Source of the DNA: Verrucomicrobiaceae bacterium
GTDB taxonomy: Bacteria; Verrucomicrobiota; Verrucomicrobiia; Verrucomicrobiales; Verrucomicrobiaceae
Reading direction: 5' to 3'
Assembly: GCA_027490195.1 (NCBI GenBank)
Contig: JAIXYN010000032.1
Span: forward strand, 1-64,000
DNA length: 64,000 bases
Shown here: one piece after another, positions 45,521 to 55,300 of the stretch
Position numbering within the stretch: position 1 is the first letter of the stretch
Layout: every line of letters starts with the position of its first letter
Translations under genes and position numbers: made by a program
The notes under the pieces: model-generated
What the model saw: only the letters and a program-made list of their open reading frames with translations
What the model was told of the DNA's origin: nothing
The model's database searches: none

Positions 45521-48500
45521 TCAAACCCGCGCCTTCAGCGCCTTCTCCGCATCCTCCAGCTCGGGTATCCGCCGCCCATAGCCGCATGCCACGATCAGCT
45601 TCCGCGCCTCCGCCAGATCCTTCTCCGGCGACTCCCACGGATACTTCACCTCTGGACCGTTGACTCCTTGACCCGTCTTGACGGCGATTCCGAACAAGCG
45701 ACAGCGCGTGAGCAAAATGTCCGCCATGAACAGCCGCATCGGCCCGCGCTCGGCGATTTCCCAGGCTTCGTCCAGGTCGCCCTGCGCGCTGTCGGGGCCG
45801 GCTTGCTCGGAAGTCAGTGCCCCGGTGAGACTCCGCTGCCAGGCGCGGGTGAGGAGGCCGAGGACGAGTGGGTCTTGCTCGCCAGCGCGGCGGAGGCCGG
45901 AGACGGCGGCGTCAATGTCGAATGACGAATGACGAATGTCGAAGTTCCCGAGGATCGCCTCGTAGAGCGCGGCGCGGCCCAGGGTGAGGTGGTCGAGGGC
46001 GATGCTGAGGAGCCAGTTGTTTTGCTCGGCAATCTTGAGCGCCTTCGCCGCGCGCTCGGAGACGGCGCGGAGCTTGGTAGCCAGATCGCTATCGGTGGGC
46101 GCGACAGCGTCCTGGAGTGCGGTGGCAGAGCCCTGAAGGGGCGGCGACACCGCTTTCGCCGGAGCCGTTGACTCGGTGCCATGACCTGCCGCCGAGACAC
46201 CTCCGGCATCGGGATGGGGTTCCTCAATTTCACTCGGCCTAGCGAAAGCGGTGTCGCCGATGCCTGGGTGGCCCCTGGCATCTCTGCCACCGCATTCGCT
46301 TCGCGGCTGCGCAGCCAAGACGCTTCGCGACATTCGCAGCATGACTTGCCACGCGGCACGCTCCGCCTCCGCCAGGAGCAGGTCGCAATAATTGAAGCCT
46401 TGAAGCGAATACAGCAGCGGGTAGTCGGGCTGGCGCTCGGCCTGCATCTGCTCGGCCTCGCGGAAGCGCGCCTCCGCCTCGGCCCGGCGGCCCGCCTGGT
46501 GCAGGGCGTCGGCATGGGTCGTGCGCTTGCTATACCGCTGAAACGAATCGCCGCTGCGGTCGGCATAGGTCACGGACTCCTCGGCGTCCCCCATCGCCCC
46601 GGCCACCTCGCCCAGCGTCAGATCCAGCTCGCTCAGGTTGCTGGCATGGATGGCGGCCTGTTTCCAATTCTCCTGCTTGACGCACATATCCAGTCCAGCC
46701 CGCATCGGTTCGGTGGCTTCTTTCAATCGCCCAGCAGCTCGGAGGCAGAAGGCAGCACCTTGAAACAACCATGCAATATCCGCCGCAGTCACAGTCTCGA
46801 CAGGTTTGCTCCATGGCTTCTGAAAGAAGCACGCGAAAGCTCCGAGGTGTGCCCCGGACATCCCTAGCTTGTTAATGCTGTAAGCTTGGCGTCTGTCGAT
46901 GCGAGCAAACAATACCTGGTCCAATGCCTCCTGCTGCAAGCCCGCCTGGCAGCCGTGGGCCACGGCTTGATAGAGCGGTTGGAGGGCTTCGAGCGTGGGC
47001 TCGTCGCCTTCCTGCGTGCTCTCGCAGAGGTGTTCGTAGAGCCGACGGTGGGCTTCGCGCCAGGCAGAGTAGCTATCTCGCTCCGCGAGATGATCTGGCG
47101 GCTCCGCTGCGGCATGGCGCTTGGAATCATCGAGTGTCTTCTCATTGGCGGTAGCAGCAGGCTCCTCTCGCGGAGCGAGAGGGCTACTTTTCAGCCTTTC
47201 CGCGAAGTATTCGCGGATGAGCGGATGCGCGTCGAGGGAGGCCGGAAGTGGGAACGCGGCAGCCGGAACGGAAACGGTCTCCGGGCTGACGGAGAGCAGT
47301 TTTGCGGCGACCAGCGATTCGAGACTGCAATTCCAATCTTCCTCGGGCAGGCCGGTGAGCGGCTCGGTGAGGCCGGTGATGGCGGGGGCGGCGAGCAAGG
47401 CCGCGAGGCAATCGGCGGTGGCGGGCCGGTCAAAAAGGCCCATGAGGCGGAGGATGGCCAGTTCGCGGCGCGCCTCGTCGCTGCCGTCCTCCATCCACCG
47501 GGCGTAGGCGGCCATCGCGCGAAAGGCGTGGCCGTTGTCGGTCTTCTGGCTGGCCTTGGCGAAGGTCACGCGGTCGCGCTTGCGGATGTCGCCACCGAAC
47601 GCCTTCTTCAAAAACGAGCCCATGATGTGGAGCGTGAGCGCGTGGCCGTCCACGTCCTCGACGAGCTTTTCAAACTCGTTAACCCGCTCGCTATTCGCGT
47701 CGCCGTCGTGGAGCGGGAGGTTCCGGCGGTCGCTGCCGGTGACGCCGTGGGCTTTCAGCAACTGCACGCCCGCAGCCCGCGCCAGACGTGTGAGCTTTTC
47801 CTCCCGCACGGTGCGGCCAAGGAAGGAGCGCAGGTCAGGCAGCGCATAGCGGGTGGTGACGACGCACAGGCCGTGGCTGGTGGCGGCCAGTCCTTTGAGC
47901 AGCGCGCTCAGTCCCTGGTCCTTGAGTTCGCCGGGCGTGGGCGAGGTGGGCGCGTATTGCAGCGGCTCGAGGCCGTCGAGGATGAGCAGCGCGCGCCGTT
48001 CGCCGACGAGCTGGGCCATTCGCCGGCCCTTCTCGAACGCGCCCTGCGCGCTGCCCGCCATGGCATCATCGCCAAAGAAGGCGAGGGCCTCGGCGATAAA
48101 CAAGTCGGACGAAACGGCGGTCTGCTCGCGCGTGCCCTGGCTGTAGAAGGACCACGCAAAGACGGCGTCGCAGCCGGGCCAGCTGTCATGGGCCAAGCTC
48201 GCAGCCCACTTGGCTACCAGGGACGTTTTTCCTTCGCCACCCAAGGCCACGAAGGTGAGCACGTACGGGCGGTTCGATTCTGCGCGCACGGCCTGACCCC
48301 AGGCATCGGTGAGAATCTTCGTCTCCGCTTCGCGCCCGATGAGTTCAGCCGGAGCGTATTTGCCGATGCGGGAGATGTCGATCCTGCGTGCCTGGCGAGT
48401 GCGGGGACGAAAGTCGATGACATCGCGGTCTGCAAAGATCGGAGGAACGGGGCAGTCCTCGATCCAGACGGGGATGATCTTCTTCGAAAGGCTGCGTGCG

Positions 48501-48733
48501 TATTCGACTTCGCGCTTCACCCAATCCGATGTGTTGGAGGAGGCAGTGATGACAACGAACAGTGTATCGGCTTTCGTTATGCCCTTCTCGATCTCCGGCC
48601 AGAGCTGCTCGTCTGGCTTGATGGCACTGGAGTCATTGAAAACATCATCGAAGCCAGCGGCACGTAGGAACGATTCCATTTCTGTGACGTAAGAGTCATC
48701 GACAGTGCTGTGGGAAACGAAAGCGCTACGCAT
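45521..48733 (-). CDS. TIR-STAND (NTPase)-TPR-like protein
   Basis: MRSAFVSHSTVDDSYVTEMESFLRAAGFDDVF...SLSKKIIPVWIEDC (TIR); FVALGGEGKTSLVAKWAA Walker A; RRALLILDGLEPLQ Walker B; TPR-like C-terminal half. Confidence 0.88.
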   Translation of the reverse strand: MRSAFVSHSTVDDSYVTEMESFLRAAGFDDVFNDSSAIKPDEQLWPEIEKGITKADTLFVVITASSNTSDWVKREVEYARSLSKKIIPVWIEDCPVPPIFADRDVIDFRPRTRQARRIDISRIGKYAPAELIGREAETKILTDAWGQAVRAESNRPYVLTFVALGGEGKTSLVAKWAASLAHDSWPGCDAVFAWSFYSQGTREQTAVSSDLFIAEALAFFGDDAMAGSAQGAFEKGRRMAQLVGERRALLILDGLEPLQYAPTSPTPGELKDQGLSALLKGLAATSHGLCVVTTRYALPDLRSFLGRTVREEKLTRLARAAGVQLLKAHGVTGSDRRNLPLHDGDANSERVNEFEKLVEDVDGHALTLHIMGSFLKKAFGGDIRKRDRVTFAKASQKTDNGHAFRAMAAYARWMEDGSDEARRELAILRLMGLFDRPATADCLAALLAAPAITGLTEPLTGLPEEDWNCSLESLVAAKLLSVSPETVSVPAAAFPLPASLDAHPLIREYFAERLKSSPLAPREEPAATANEKTLDDSKRHAAAEPPDHLAERDSYSAWREAHRRLYEHLCESTQEGDEPTLEALQPLYQAVAHGCQAGLQQEALDQVLFARIDRRQAYSINKLGMSGAHLGAFACFFQKPWSKPVETVTAADIAWLFQGAAFCLRAAGRLKEATEPMRAGLDMCVKQENWKQAAIHASNLSELDLTLGEVAGAMGDAEESVTYADRSGDSFQRYSKRTTHADALHQAGRRAEAEARFREAEQMQAERQPDYPLLYSLQGFNYCDLLLAEAERAAWQVMLRMSRSVLAAQPRSECGGRDARGHPGIGDTAFARPSEIEEPHPDAGGVSAAGHGTESTAPAKAVSPPLQGSATALQDAVAPTDSDLATKLRAVSERAAKALKIAEQNNWLLSIALDHLTLGRAALYEAILGNFDIRHSSFDIDAAVSGLRRAGEQDPLVLGLLTRAWQRSLTGALTSEQAGPDSAQGDLDEAWEIAERGPMRLFMADILLTRCRLFGIAVKTGQGVNGPEVKYPWESPEKDLAEARKLIVACGYGRRIPELEDAEKALKARV
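46115..46297. repeat. Inverted-repeat element inside the TIR-STAND coding region
   Basis: Arms gagtgcggtggcagag / ctctgccaccgcattc plus inner perfect ggcgacaccgctttcgc / gcgaaagcggtgtcgcc. Confidence 0.8.
47069..47187. repeat. Second inverted-repeat element inside the TIR-STAND coding region
   Basis: gtagctatctcgctccgcgaga / ctctcgcggagcgagagggctac; each arm itself palindromic. Confidence 0.75.
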
Positions 48734-48834
48734 GCGAATTTTGCCGTAAGGGTAGGTGCATGAAAGCAGCAGCACCTCAGAAGGCAAGGCATTATGAAAT
48801 GTTGCCGACCTCGCTTTTCAATGCCTTCTCGTTG

Positions 48835-49195
48835 AACTGCCGCGCATCACCAACTTTCAAAAGTCCCCCAATCTATAGAAATGGACTCTGGGTTTCCGTT
48901 GATCGAGCGCGACAAGGACGGCGAACCTTTTTGGGTGCCTGCGTCGTGATAGACCCGAAAACTCGGACCCGACGCAGCGGTTCCCTACCAGCGCTTGAGG
49001 TGCCGCGCCACACAGAGCTGGTAGGGATGCGCTGTGCGCGTCCCTGGAATCCTTCGCCCCAGCGCGTGCTGCAGACTCACCCGTTCCGCACCTTTTCAAT
49101 CGCTCCGCCTCCGGTTCGTGCGCTATGGACGCACATCAACCATCTACCCAAGAAGACCCGCGCAAAAAATGAAAGTTTGTGATGCGCGATAGTAT
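48835..49195. mobile_element. MITE-like element, copy B
   Basis: Left aactgccgcgcatcaccaactttca, right tgaaagtttgtgatgcgcgatagtat; interior homologous to copy A. Confidence 0.8.
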
Positions 49196-49210
49196 CACTG
49201 ACCTTGTTCC

Positions 49211-49480
49211 ATGCCCGCGAAAAAGAAACCCAACGCCAAACCGCTCAGCGGTGCCGCCTTGATCAAGGAGGTGTGCCGACGCATCCGCGTGGCACGAGCC
49301 TACTGGGACGCGCACAACAACCGCGCCTGCCGGGGCGAGCGCGAGAAGGCGATGGCACTCTACGAAACCCTGAGCGAGGCGGAGCGGGAGAAGGTGCCGC
49401 AGGTGCTGCGCGTGTGGCTGCGCTACCGCAGCGAGAAGTACTTCGGCGATGACCGCACGCCGCCGGGAGGTGGACGGTGA
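49211..49480 (+). CDS. Small hypothetical protein
   Basis: 89 aa, overlaps rlmF start by 4 bp (translational coupling). Confidence 0.6.
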   Translation: MPAKKKPNAKPLSGAALIKEVCRRIRVARAYWDAHNNRACRGEREKAMALYETLSEAEREKVPQVLRVWLRYRSEKYFGDDRTPPGGGR

Positions 49481-50385
49481 AGATAAACAGCGCTCTCAAA
49501 GCAGGACTGCACCTGCGCAATCGCTTCAACACACGCTACGACTTCCCGCAGCTCATCGCCTGCAGTCCGGCGCTGGCGGTGTTTGTGAAGTCGAATGCGT
49601 ATGGGGATGACAGCATTGACTATGCGAACCCGCTCGCGGTGAAGGCGCTGAATCAGGCGCTGCTGAGGCAGGCCTATGGCTTGGAGCATTGGGACATCCC
49701 GCCGGGTTATCTCTGTCCGCCGATTCCAGGGCGCAGTGATTACATTCATCATCTGGCAGATCTGATCGCGCAGCGGCGCGGTCCATCCGTGCGGGTGCTG
49801 GACATCGGCACGGGGGCGAACTGCATTTATCCGCTCATCGGCGCGAGTGAGTATGGCTGGAGTTTCGTCGGCGCGGAGGTCGATCCTGCCGCATGGCGAT
49901 GGGCGCAAAAGATGGTGGCGGCGAATCCGAGTGTGGCGGGCTTGATTGATTGCCGGCTGCAAAAGTCAGCGACAGCCTGCTTTCACGGCATCATCCAACC
50001 GGGTGAGCACTTCGTTCTGACCTTGTGCAATCCGCCGTTTCATTCCTCCGCTGAAGAAGCGACGGCAGGTACTCAAAGAAAGCTGAAAAATCTAGGCGGG
50101 AAAAAGACGGGACTGAACTTCGGCGGCAAGGCAAATGAGCTGTGGTGCGAAGGCGGTGAGCTGGGATTCATTCGACGCATGATCGAAGAGAGTGCTCAGT
50201 TCGCGGGGCAGTGTGAATGGTTCACCACGCTGGTGTCCAAGAGCGAGCATCTGCCGCGACTTGAGCAGGCGCTGCGGCGTGTGAAGGCCACCCAGGTGAA
50301 GATCATCGAAATGGCGCAGGGGCAGAAGAAGAGCCGCATCCTCGCGTGGAGATTTGGCAGCGCGGAGGTCAGGCATCCTGCCTGA
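49477..50385 (+). CDS. rlmF: 23S rRNA (adenine(1618)-N(6))-methyltransferase
   Basis: LHLRNRFNTRYDFPQLIACSPALAVFV, VLDIGTGANCIYPLIG, LCNPPFHSSAEEA. Confidence 0.95.
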   Translation: MKINSALKAGLHLRNRFNTRYDFPQLIACSPALAVFVKSNAYGDDSIDYANPLAVKALNQALLRQAYGLEHWDIPPGYLCPPIPGRSDYIHHLADLIAQRRGPSVRVLDIGTGANCIYPLIGASEYGWSFVGAEVDPAAWRWAQKMVAANPSVAGLIDCRLQKSATACFHGIIQPGEHFVLTLCNPPFHSSAEEATAGTQRKLKNLGGKKTGLNFGGKANELWCEGGELGFIRRMIEESAQFAGQCEWFTTLVSKSEHLPRLEQALRRVKATQVKIIEMAQGQKKSRILAWRFGSAEVRHPA

Positions 50386-50589
50386 CTGCGGACTGGGGCG
50401 TCTCGCCTTAATTTGTCTGGGCTGATCCACGCATTGATTGGGCCAGCGTCATCGTTTCAAGTAAAGATGTACCAAATCCCGTCGCCGTGCGCTATGCCTG
50501 GAGCAATGCCTTCCAGTGGGCGAAATGGTTCAATCTAGGTGACCTGCCCGCGCAGCCGTTCAGGACGGATGCGTGGTAGTCCGTTGAGG

Positions 50590-50886
50590 TTACTCGGAGA
50601 AAACGATCTGGTCGAGGTCGCGTGCGGAATGGAGGATCCGCAGCACCTCGATGCCTGATTCTGTGGGGCGAAAGTAGAAGCAGTATTTTTCGAACGGATA
50701 GCTGCGGCAGTTTGCGCAGAGTTCGGATCTTGGCCGCCCAAACGCGTTCCATTTGGCGAGGTATTCCAGCCGAGCTTTAAAACGTTCCCAAAGCCTGTCA
50801 GCCTGAAGTACGCTGTCTTGAGCGATGTGGTCCCAGATGTCGTCGAGATCACGATCTGCCTGCTCGGAGTAGATGACCGTGGGCAT
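50590..50886 (-). CDS. Type II TA RelE/ParE-family toxin
   Basis: VIYSEQADRDLDDIWDHIAQDSVLQADRLWERFKARLEYLA...GIEVLRILHSARDLDQI. Confidence 0.88.
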   Translation of the reverse strand: MPTVIYSEQADRDLDDIWDHIAQDSVLQADRLWERFKARLEYLAKWNAFGRPRSELCANCRSYPFEKYCFYFRPTESGIEVLRILHSARDLDQIVFSE

Positions 50887-50892
50887 GGCGGA

Positions 50893-51180
50893 TCAGGCGG
50901 TCTGCTGCCGAAGCGCAAAAGCCGCATGCCTGCGTGCCAGCTTTGCATCCCAGTCGATCTCAATGCCTTCTCCGCGATCAAGTCCGTCAGCCGCAAGCTG
51001 AATGTCCTGGCGCAAGGCTGCGATCTTGGCTTGATCTGCCGCGTTGAGTTCCTCGACTTTGATCTCAGTGTGGACGACTCGGATGGCGTAGTCGCATTCA
51101 AGCCCGGCGAAAAGCTCCTGCACCTCTTCGGGCGCAAGGCGATCAATCTGCTGACGGATGTTTTCCACGACGGCTGTCAT
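50893..51180 (-). CDS. Putative cognate antitoxin (ParD-like C-terminal motif)
   Basis: RQDIQLAADGLDRGEGIEIDWDAKLARR; 6 bp upstream of toxin. Confidence 0.7.
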   Translation of the reverse strand: MTAVVENIRQQIDRLAPEEVQELFAGLECDYAIRVVHTEIKVEELNAADQAKIAALRQDIQLAADGLDRGEGIEIDWDAKLARRHAAFALRQQTA

Positions 51181-51253
51181 AGCGCCTTCAGAATATCAAA
51201 GAGTTGCTGCTTTGTCGAGTCCCAGGTGCCCATCCGTCTCTTGGGAACATGGA

Positions 51254-52318
51254 TCACTTCAAACCACTTGGCACCCCCTCCGGCACAGTCTTGTTATACG
51301 CATCGCTATTCAGCGTTTCGAGGAAGGCTTTGATGGGTGCGTGGTCTTCCGGCAGCATGTTCATCTGGCGGAGCAGGGGATCCAGCGGGGGCAGGGTGGT
51401 GTCGCCGCCTTCGAATGTTTCGGCGGCTTGATCCATGAGGCGGTCGTAGAAGAGCAGCACTTCATCGAGCGTGGTGCTGCCGCCGTGGTGCATGTAGGGC
51501 GCGGTGTGTTTCAGATTGCGCAGCGAAGGTGTGCGGAACTCATGGCGATTCGTGGCGGAGTCGGTGAGGCCGATGGCGTGGAGCTTGAAGTCGGAGAGCA
51601 TGGGGCCGTTGTGGCAGAGGGCGCAGCCCGCTTTCTGAAAGGCGGCCATGCCTTGCTGCTGCTCGGCGGTCATGGCGGTTTTGTCTCCACGCATGAATCG
51701 GTCAAAGGGCGTGTCGGGTGTGATGAGCGTGCGCTCATACGCGGCGATGGCCTGCGTGACTTTCTCGGCGGTGATTTCAGTCTCGAAGAGTTTGATGTAT
51801 TCCGGGATGCTTTTCAGTCGCTCGACCATGGCGGGAACGGCTTCGGCTTCACGGCATACATCACCACGCATCTCTTCACGCTGGCGTATGGGTGCCAGGG
51901 CCTGCGCTTCGAGGCTGTGCACGCGGTTGTCCCAAAACATGGGCGACTTGGCGGGTTCAAACGGCTTGCCGGATTCGATGCCGTTGAAGGCCGCGTTGAG
52001 GATCGTGGGCGTGTTGCGTGTCAGCGGCAGAAAGGTTGCGCCTTGCACTCGTTTTCGCGCAGGCCCGATGCCTCTGGCATGCACGCCGAGCGGCGTCGGT
52101 CTGCCATCGGCCCAGCCGTGCTGCGGATGGTGGCAGGTGGCGCAGGCGACATCACGCGTGGCAGAGAGAATGGGGTCAAAAAACAGCAGACGACCGAGGG
52201 CGATCTTCGCAGGCGTGTCGCCGGGCAGCGCAGCCGATTTCGGCAGCGCCTCGATCTGCGTGTTGGGCTGCGGTTCAGCCGTCGCAGCCGCGAGGATCAC
52301 GACAAGGGTGGTGAACAT
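51254..52318 (-). CDS. Di-haem cytochrome-c peroxidase/MauG family protein
   Basis: VACATCHHPQHGWADGRP and AGCALCHNGPMLSD haem motifs. Confidence 0.93.
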   Translation of the reverse strand: MFTTLVVILAAATAEPQPNTQIEALPKSAALPGDTPAKIALGRLLFFDPILSATRDVACATCHHPQHGWADGRPTPLGVHARGIGPARKRVQGATFLPLTRNTPTILNAAFNGIESGKPFEPAKSPMFWDNRVHSLEAQALAPIRQREEMRGDVCREAEAVPAMVERLKSIPEYIKLFETEITAEKVTQAIAAYERTLITPDTPFDRFMRGDKTAMTAEQQQGMAAFQKAGCALCHNGPMLSDFKLHAIGLTDSATNRHEFRTPSLRNLKHTAPYMHHGGSTTLDEVLLFYDRLMDQAAETFEGGDTTLPPLDPLLRQMNMLPEDHAPIKAFLETLNSDAYNKTVPEGVPSGLK

Positions 52319-52324
52319 GCGGAT

Positions 52325-55300
52325 TCAACGTGCGCTGGCAGGCGGTTCATCCAGAGGGCGATCGGCATGGCGTAAAAATTCCTGCAAATCGTGTTCCGCT
52401 TTCGATGTGAGCGCGTGAGCTGCGGCGCGATAAGTTTTAACACGAAACTCCAGGAACTGACGCTGCCAGGGAGGATTGGGTTCAAACTCGGCCATCACTT
52501 CAATCTGCTGCGCTGAGGAGAGCAGGGTGATGATCTGGATCAGCGTGTTCATGCGGCTCGGCTCAGCCAGTCCGCCGGGAAAGGGCTGCTGCAGGGCTGC
52601 CATGAACTGCGGCACGAGATCGCGGTTGTTGGCTGCAAGCGGTGGCACCAATGAGAGGGCGGCTTGCACCGATGAGAGCCGCACCCAGACTTGTGGGCGC
52701 AGCGCCTTGAATCCATCCAGCAACTGAGATGCGGCATCGTCATAGGACTCATGCCTGAAGGAGGACAGCGCGGCGGCGAAGAGGGCATCGGCAGGCCAGT
52801 CTTGGCGCACGGCGGCCAGGTAGGGTGGCAGTTGCTCCGCAGTGCCTGCTTGGGCGGCGGATTCCAGCAGCATCAACTGCTCAAAGGGACTTGTGGGAGT
52901 GCCTGCCCATGTGGTGAGAACTTGCTCAAAGTTTCCTTTGGCAAAGGCCACAGCGGCTTCAGCGCGGCGTTGGTCGTCGCCATCGAGATCAGACGGAATG
53001 GAGGAGGTGGCACTGTCTGCCGCGAGCATGCGCAGGCGCTCATAAGTCAGGCGTGTGCGATCAATCTGAGCTGCAAGGTGTGCTGGCACATCCATTTCCT
53101 GTTCGATGGCCATGGAGAGCACCTGCGTGGTTTCAAAGGTGTTGTCTTTGGAGAGGGCGCGGGCAAAGCCGTACTCCAGCAGGTTGCGGTCGTCGGTGTT
53201 TATGTTGGCGGGCGTGGTTTGCAGCAAACTGCGCGCAAAGGCAGGCGCGGCCAGATGATGGGCCAGCACGCCTTCGACCGAGTTCGTGAGCCAGACACGA
53301 TTGAGGGCTTCGGCCATCAGCGGCTGCGCGATGCGCGTGCGCAGTTGATCCATGGTATATTCTGGTGGCGTGAGATGGCCGATGAAGAGCAGATCATTGG
53401 GCCCTGAGATCCACGTCTCCACATGCGGAAACACCGACGTGAGCGTGGCATAGACCTGGCGGATGGCCTGCGCATCGACTTCATAACCCTGTACCCATTG
53501 GGCAAAGAGACCGTGCTCATTGAGCCGGGCTTTGGCAGCGGCGTAGAACTCCTGCGTGAATAAGGTGGAGACGCCTGCGCGGTAGGGATTGGAAGGTTCG
53601 GAGATGATCAAGTCATAGCGGCTGCCTGCTGCCAGCAGGGCTTCGCGGGCATCGCCGGGAATGAGGTGGACGTTCGCTTTGTTCAGCACATCGCGGTTCA
53701 CGGGCGCGAAGTGTTGGCGCGCGAGGCTGGCCATGGCGGGCTCCAGTTCCACCACATCGACTTGCTTCATCTCGGGCACGTCTGCGACCCAGCCCGCTGT
53801 GGTGCCGGTGCCGAGACCGACGATGAAGGCGGTGTGCGGTGCGGGGTGTAGCAGCGCGGGCACGAGGCCCTGCATCACCTGGGTGTCGGCATCGCCAAAG
53901 GCAGAGCCGTCGGATTTGCCGTTCACATAGAGGCAGTAGCCGTCATCGCTCGATACGGCGGCCACGCTGGCCTCACGTCCTTCAAATTCATGCGCGATCT
54001 TCCAGCGGCTGGCATGCAACCAGCCGTGCAGGCCATTGATGGAATTCGGCAGCGACTCCACACGGCCGTAACCAATGGGCTTGTGCCGCCAGGCTGCGGT
54101 GGGACCGGTGGGAACAAACATCAGCCAACCCGCGCTGAGCCATAAGACTGCGATGACAGGCCACGCCCACTTTGAAGTGGCTCGTGCTCCCAGCACTGCT
54201 GCGCCAAGACTTAGCAGCAAGGTCAGCACAAACACCCAGCGCCAGGCACCGAGAGCCGTCAGCCATGGCAGCAGCACGAAACCTCCAGCCAGCGAACCGG
54301 TGATGGCACCGAGGGTATTGGCTGCATACGCGTAGCCCACATGACGGCCTGCATTGCGACTACCGCTGCCCAGCAAACCCACGAGCAGCGGAAACTGCAC
54401 GCCCGCGAGAATCGATGGCCCCAGCACCAGCAAGCTGGCGATCATCGTCCATCCGGTGATCTGACCGGGCAGGCCGAGGGAACGCAGTTGATTCACATCA
54501 ATGGCGAAGACAGCGATGCGATCTCCCAGCGCGAAAGGTATAGCAAGAAATAGCGCCTGCCATGCTGCGACGCGTGCGAGTGCCGCCAGTGTGACCGCAC
54601 CGGGGCGTGATGCCCACAGCATGCGATAGAGCAATCCACCCAAGCCGATACCAGCAAGTGCCAGCGCCAGGATCAAACCAAAGCCATACACCGAACTGCC
54701 GAGCAAGGGGGCGAGGATGCGAAACCAGACCAGTTCACTGAGGAAAAAGGTGAATCCCGTGATGCCTGCGGCGAGGTAGAGAAAACGCCGTGTGAGTGCT
54801 CTGGAAGAATCTACCTCCTCCTCTTCTTCCGTCTCCTCCTCCCTTTCATGCCTCGTCTCTTCACCACGAGCCACATACCACGCAATGCCACCAATCAGCA
54901 GGTTCACCCCCGCTGCCACCATGACGGTGGTGCGGATGCCCCAGAACTCCAGCAGCCAGAAGGTGCTCACTAGCACGCCCGCAAGTGCACCGAGGGTGTT
55001 GACGCCATACAGCACTCCGAGACTGCCGCGCTGGGTGTCCTGATCGGTCTCCACCCATTTAAACGCCGCAGGCAGGCTGCCGCCCATGAGCAGGCAGGGC
55101 GGTGCCAGCACCACGGTGGCGAGCAAAAGCTGCAGCAGCGTCGCTGGCACCTGACCCAGCGCGGCGATGCCGCCGGTGCTGAGATAGAGTGAGCGCACTA
55201 GCGAAAGCAGAACAGGCGTCAACAAAGCGGCGATGCCCACGCCGAGCTCAATCAAGGCATACAGTCGCAACGGATTCGCAGAAGCTTCCGCCTTACGGCC

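Noticed and set aside
46886-48667. 593-aa plus-strand ORF
   Set aside because: Antisense to the TIR-STAND gene, which has clear domain motifs
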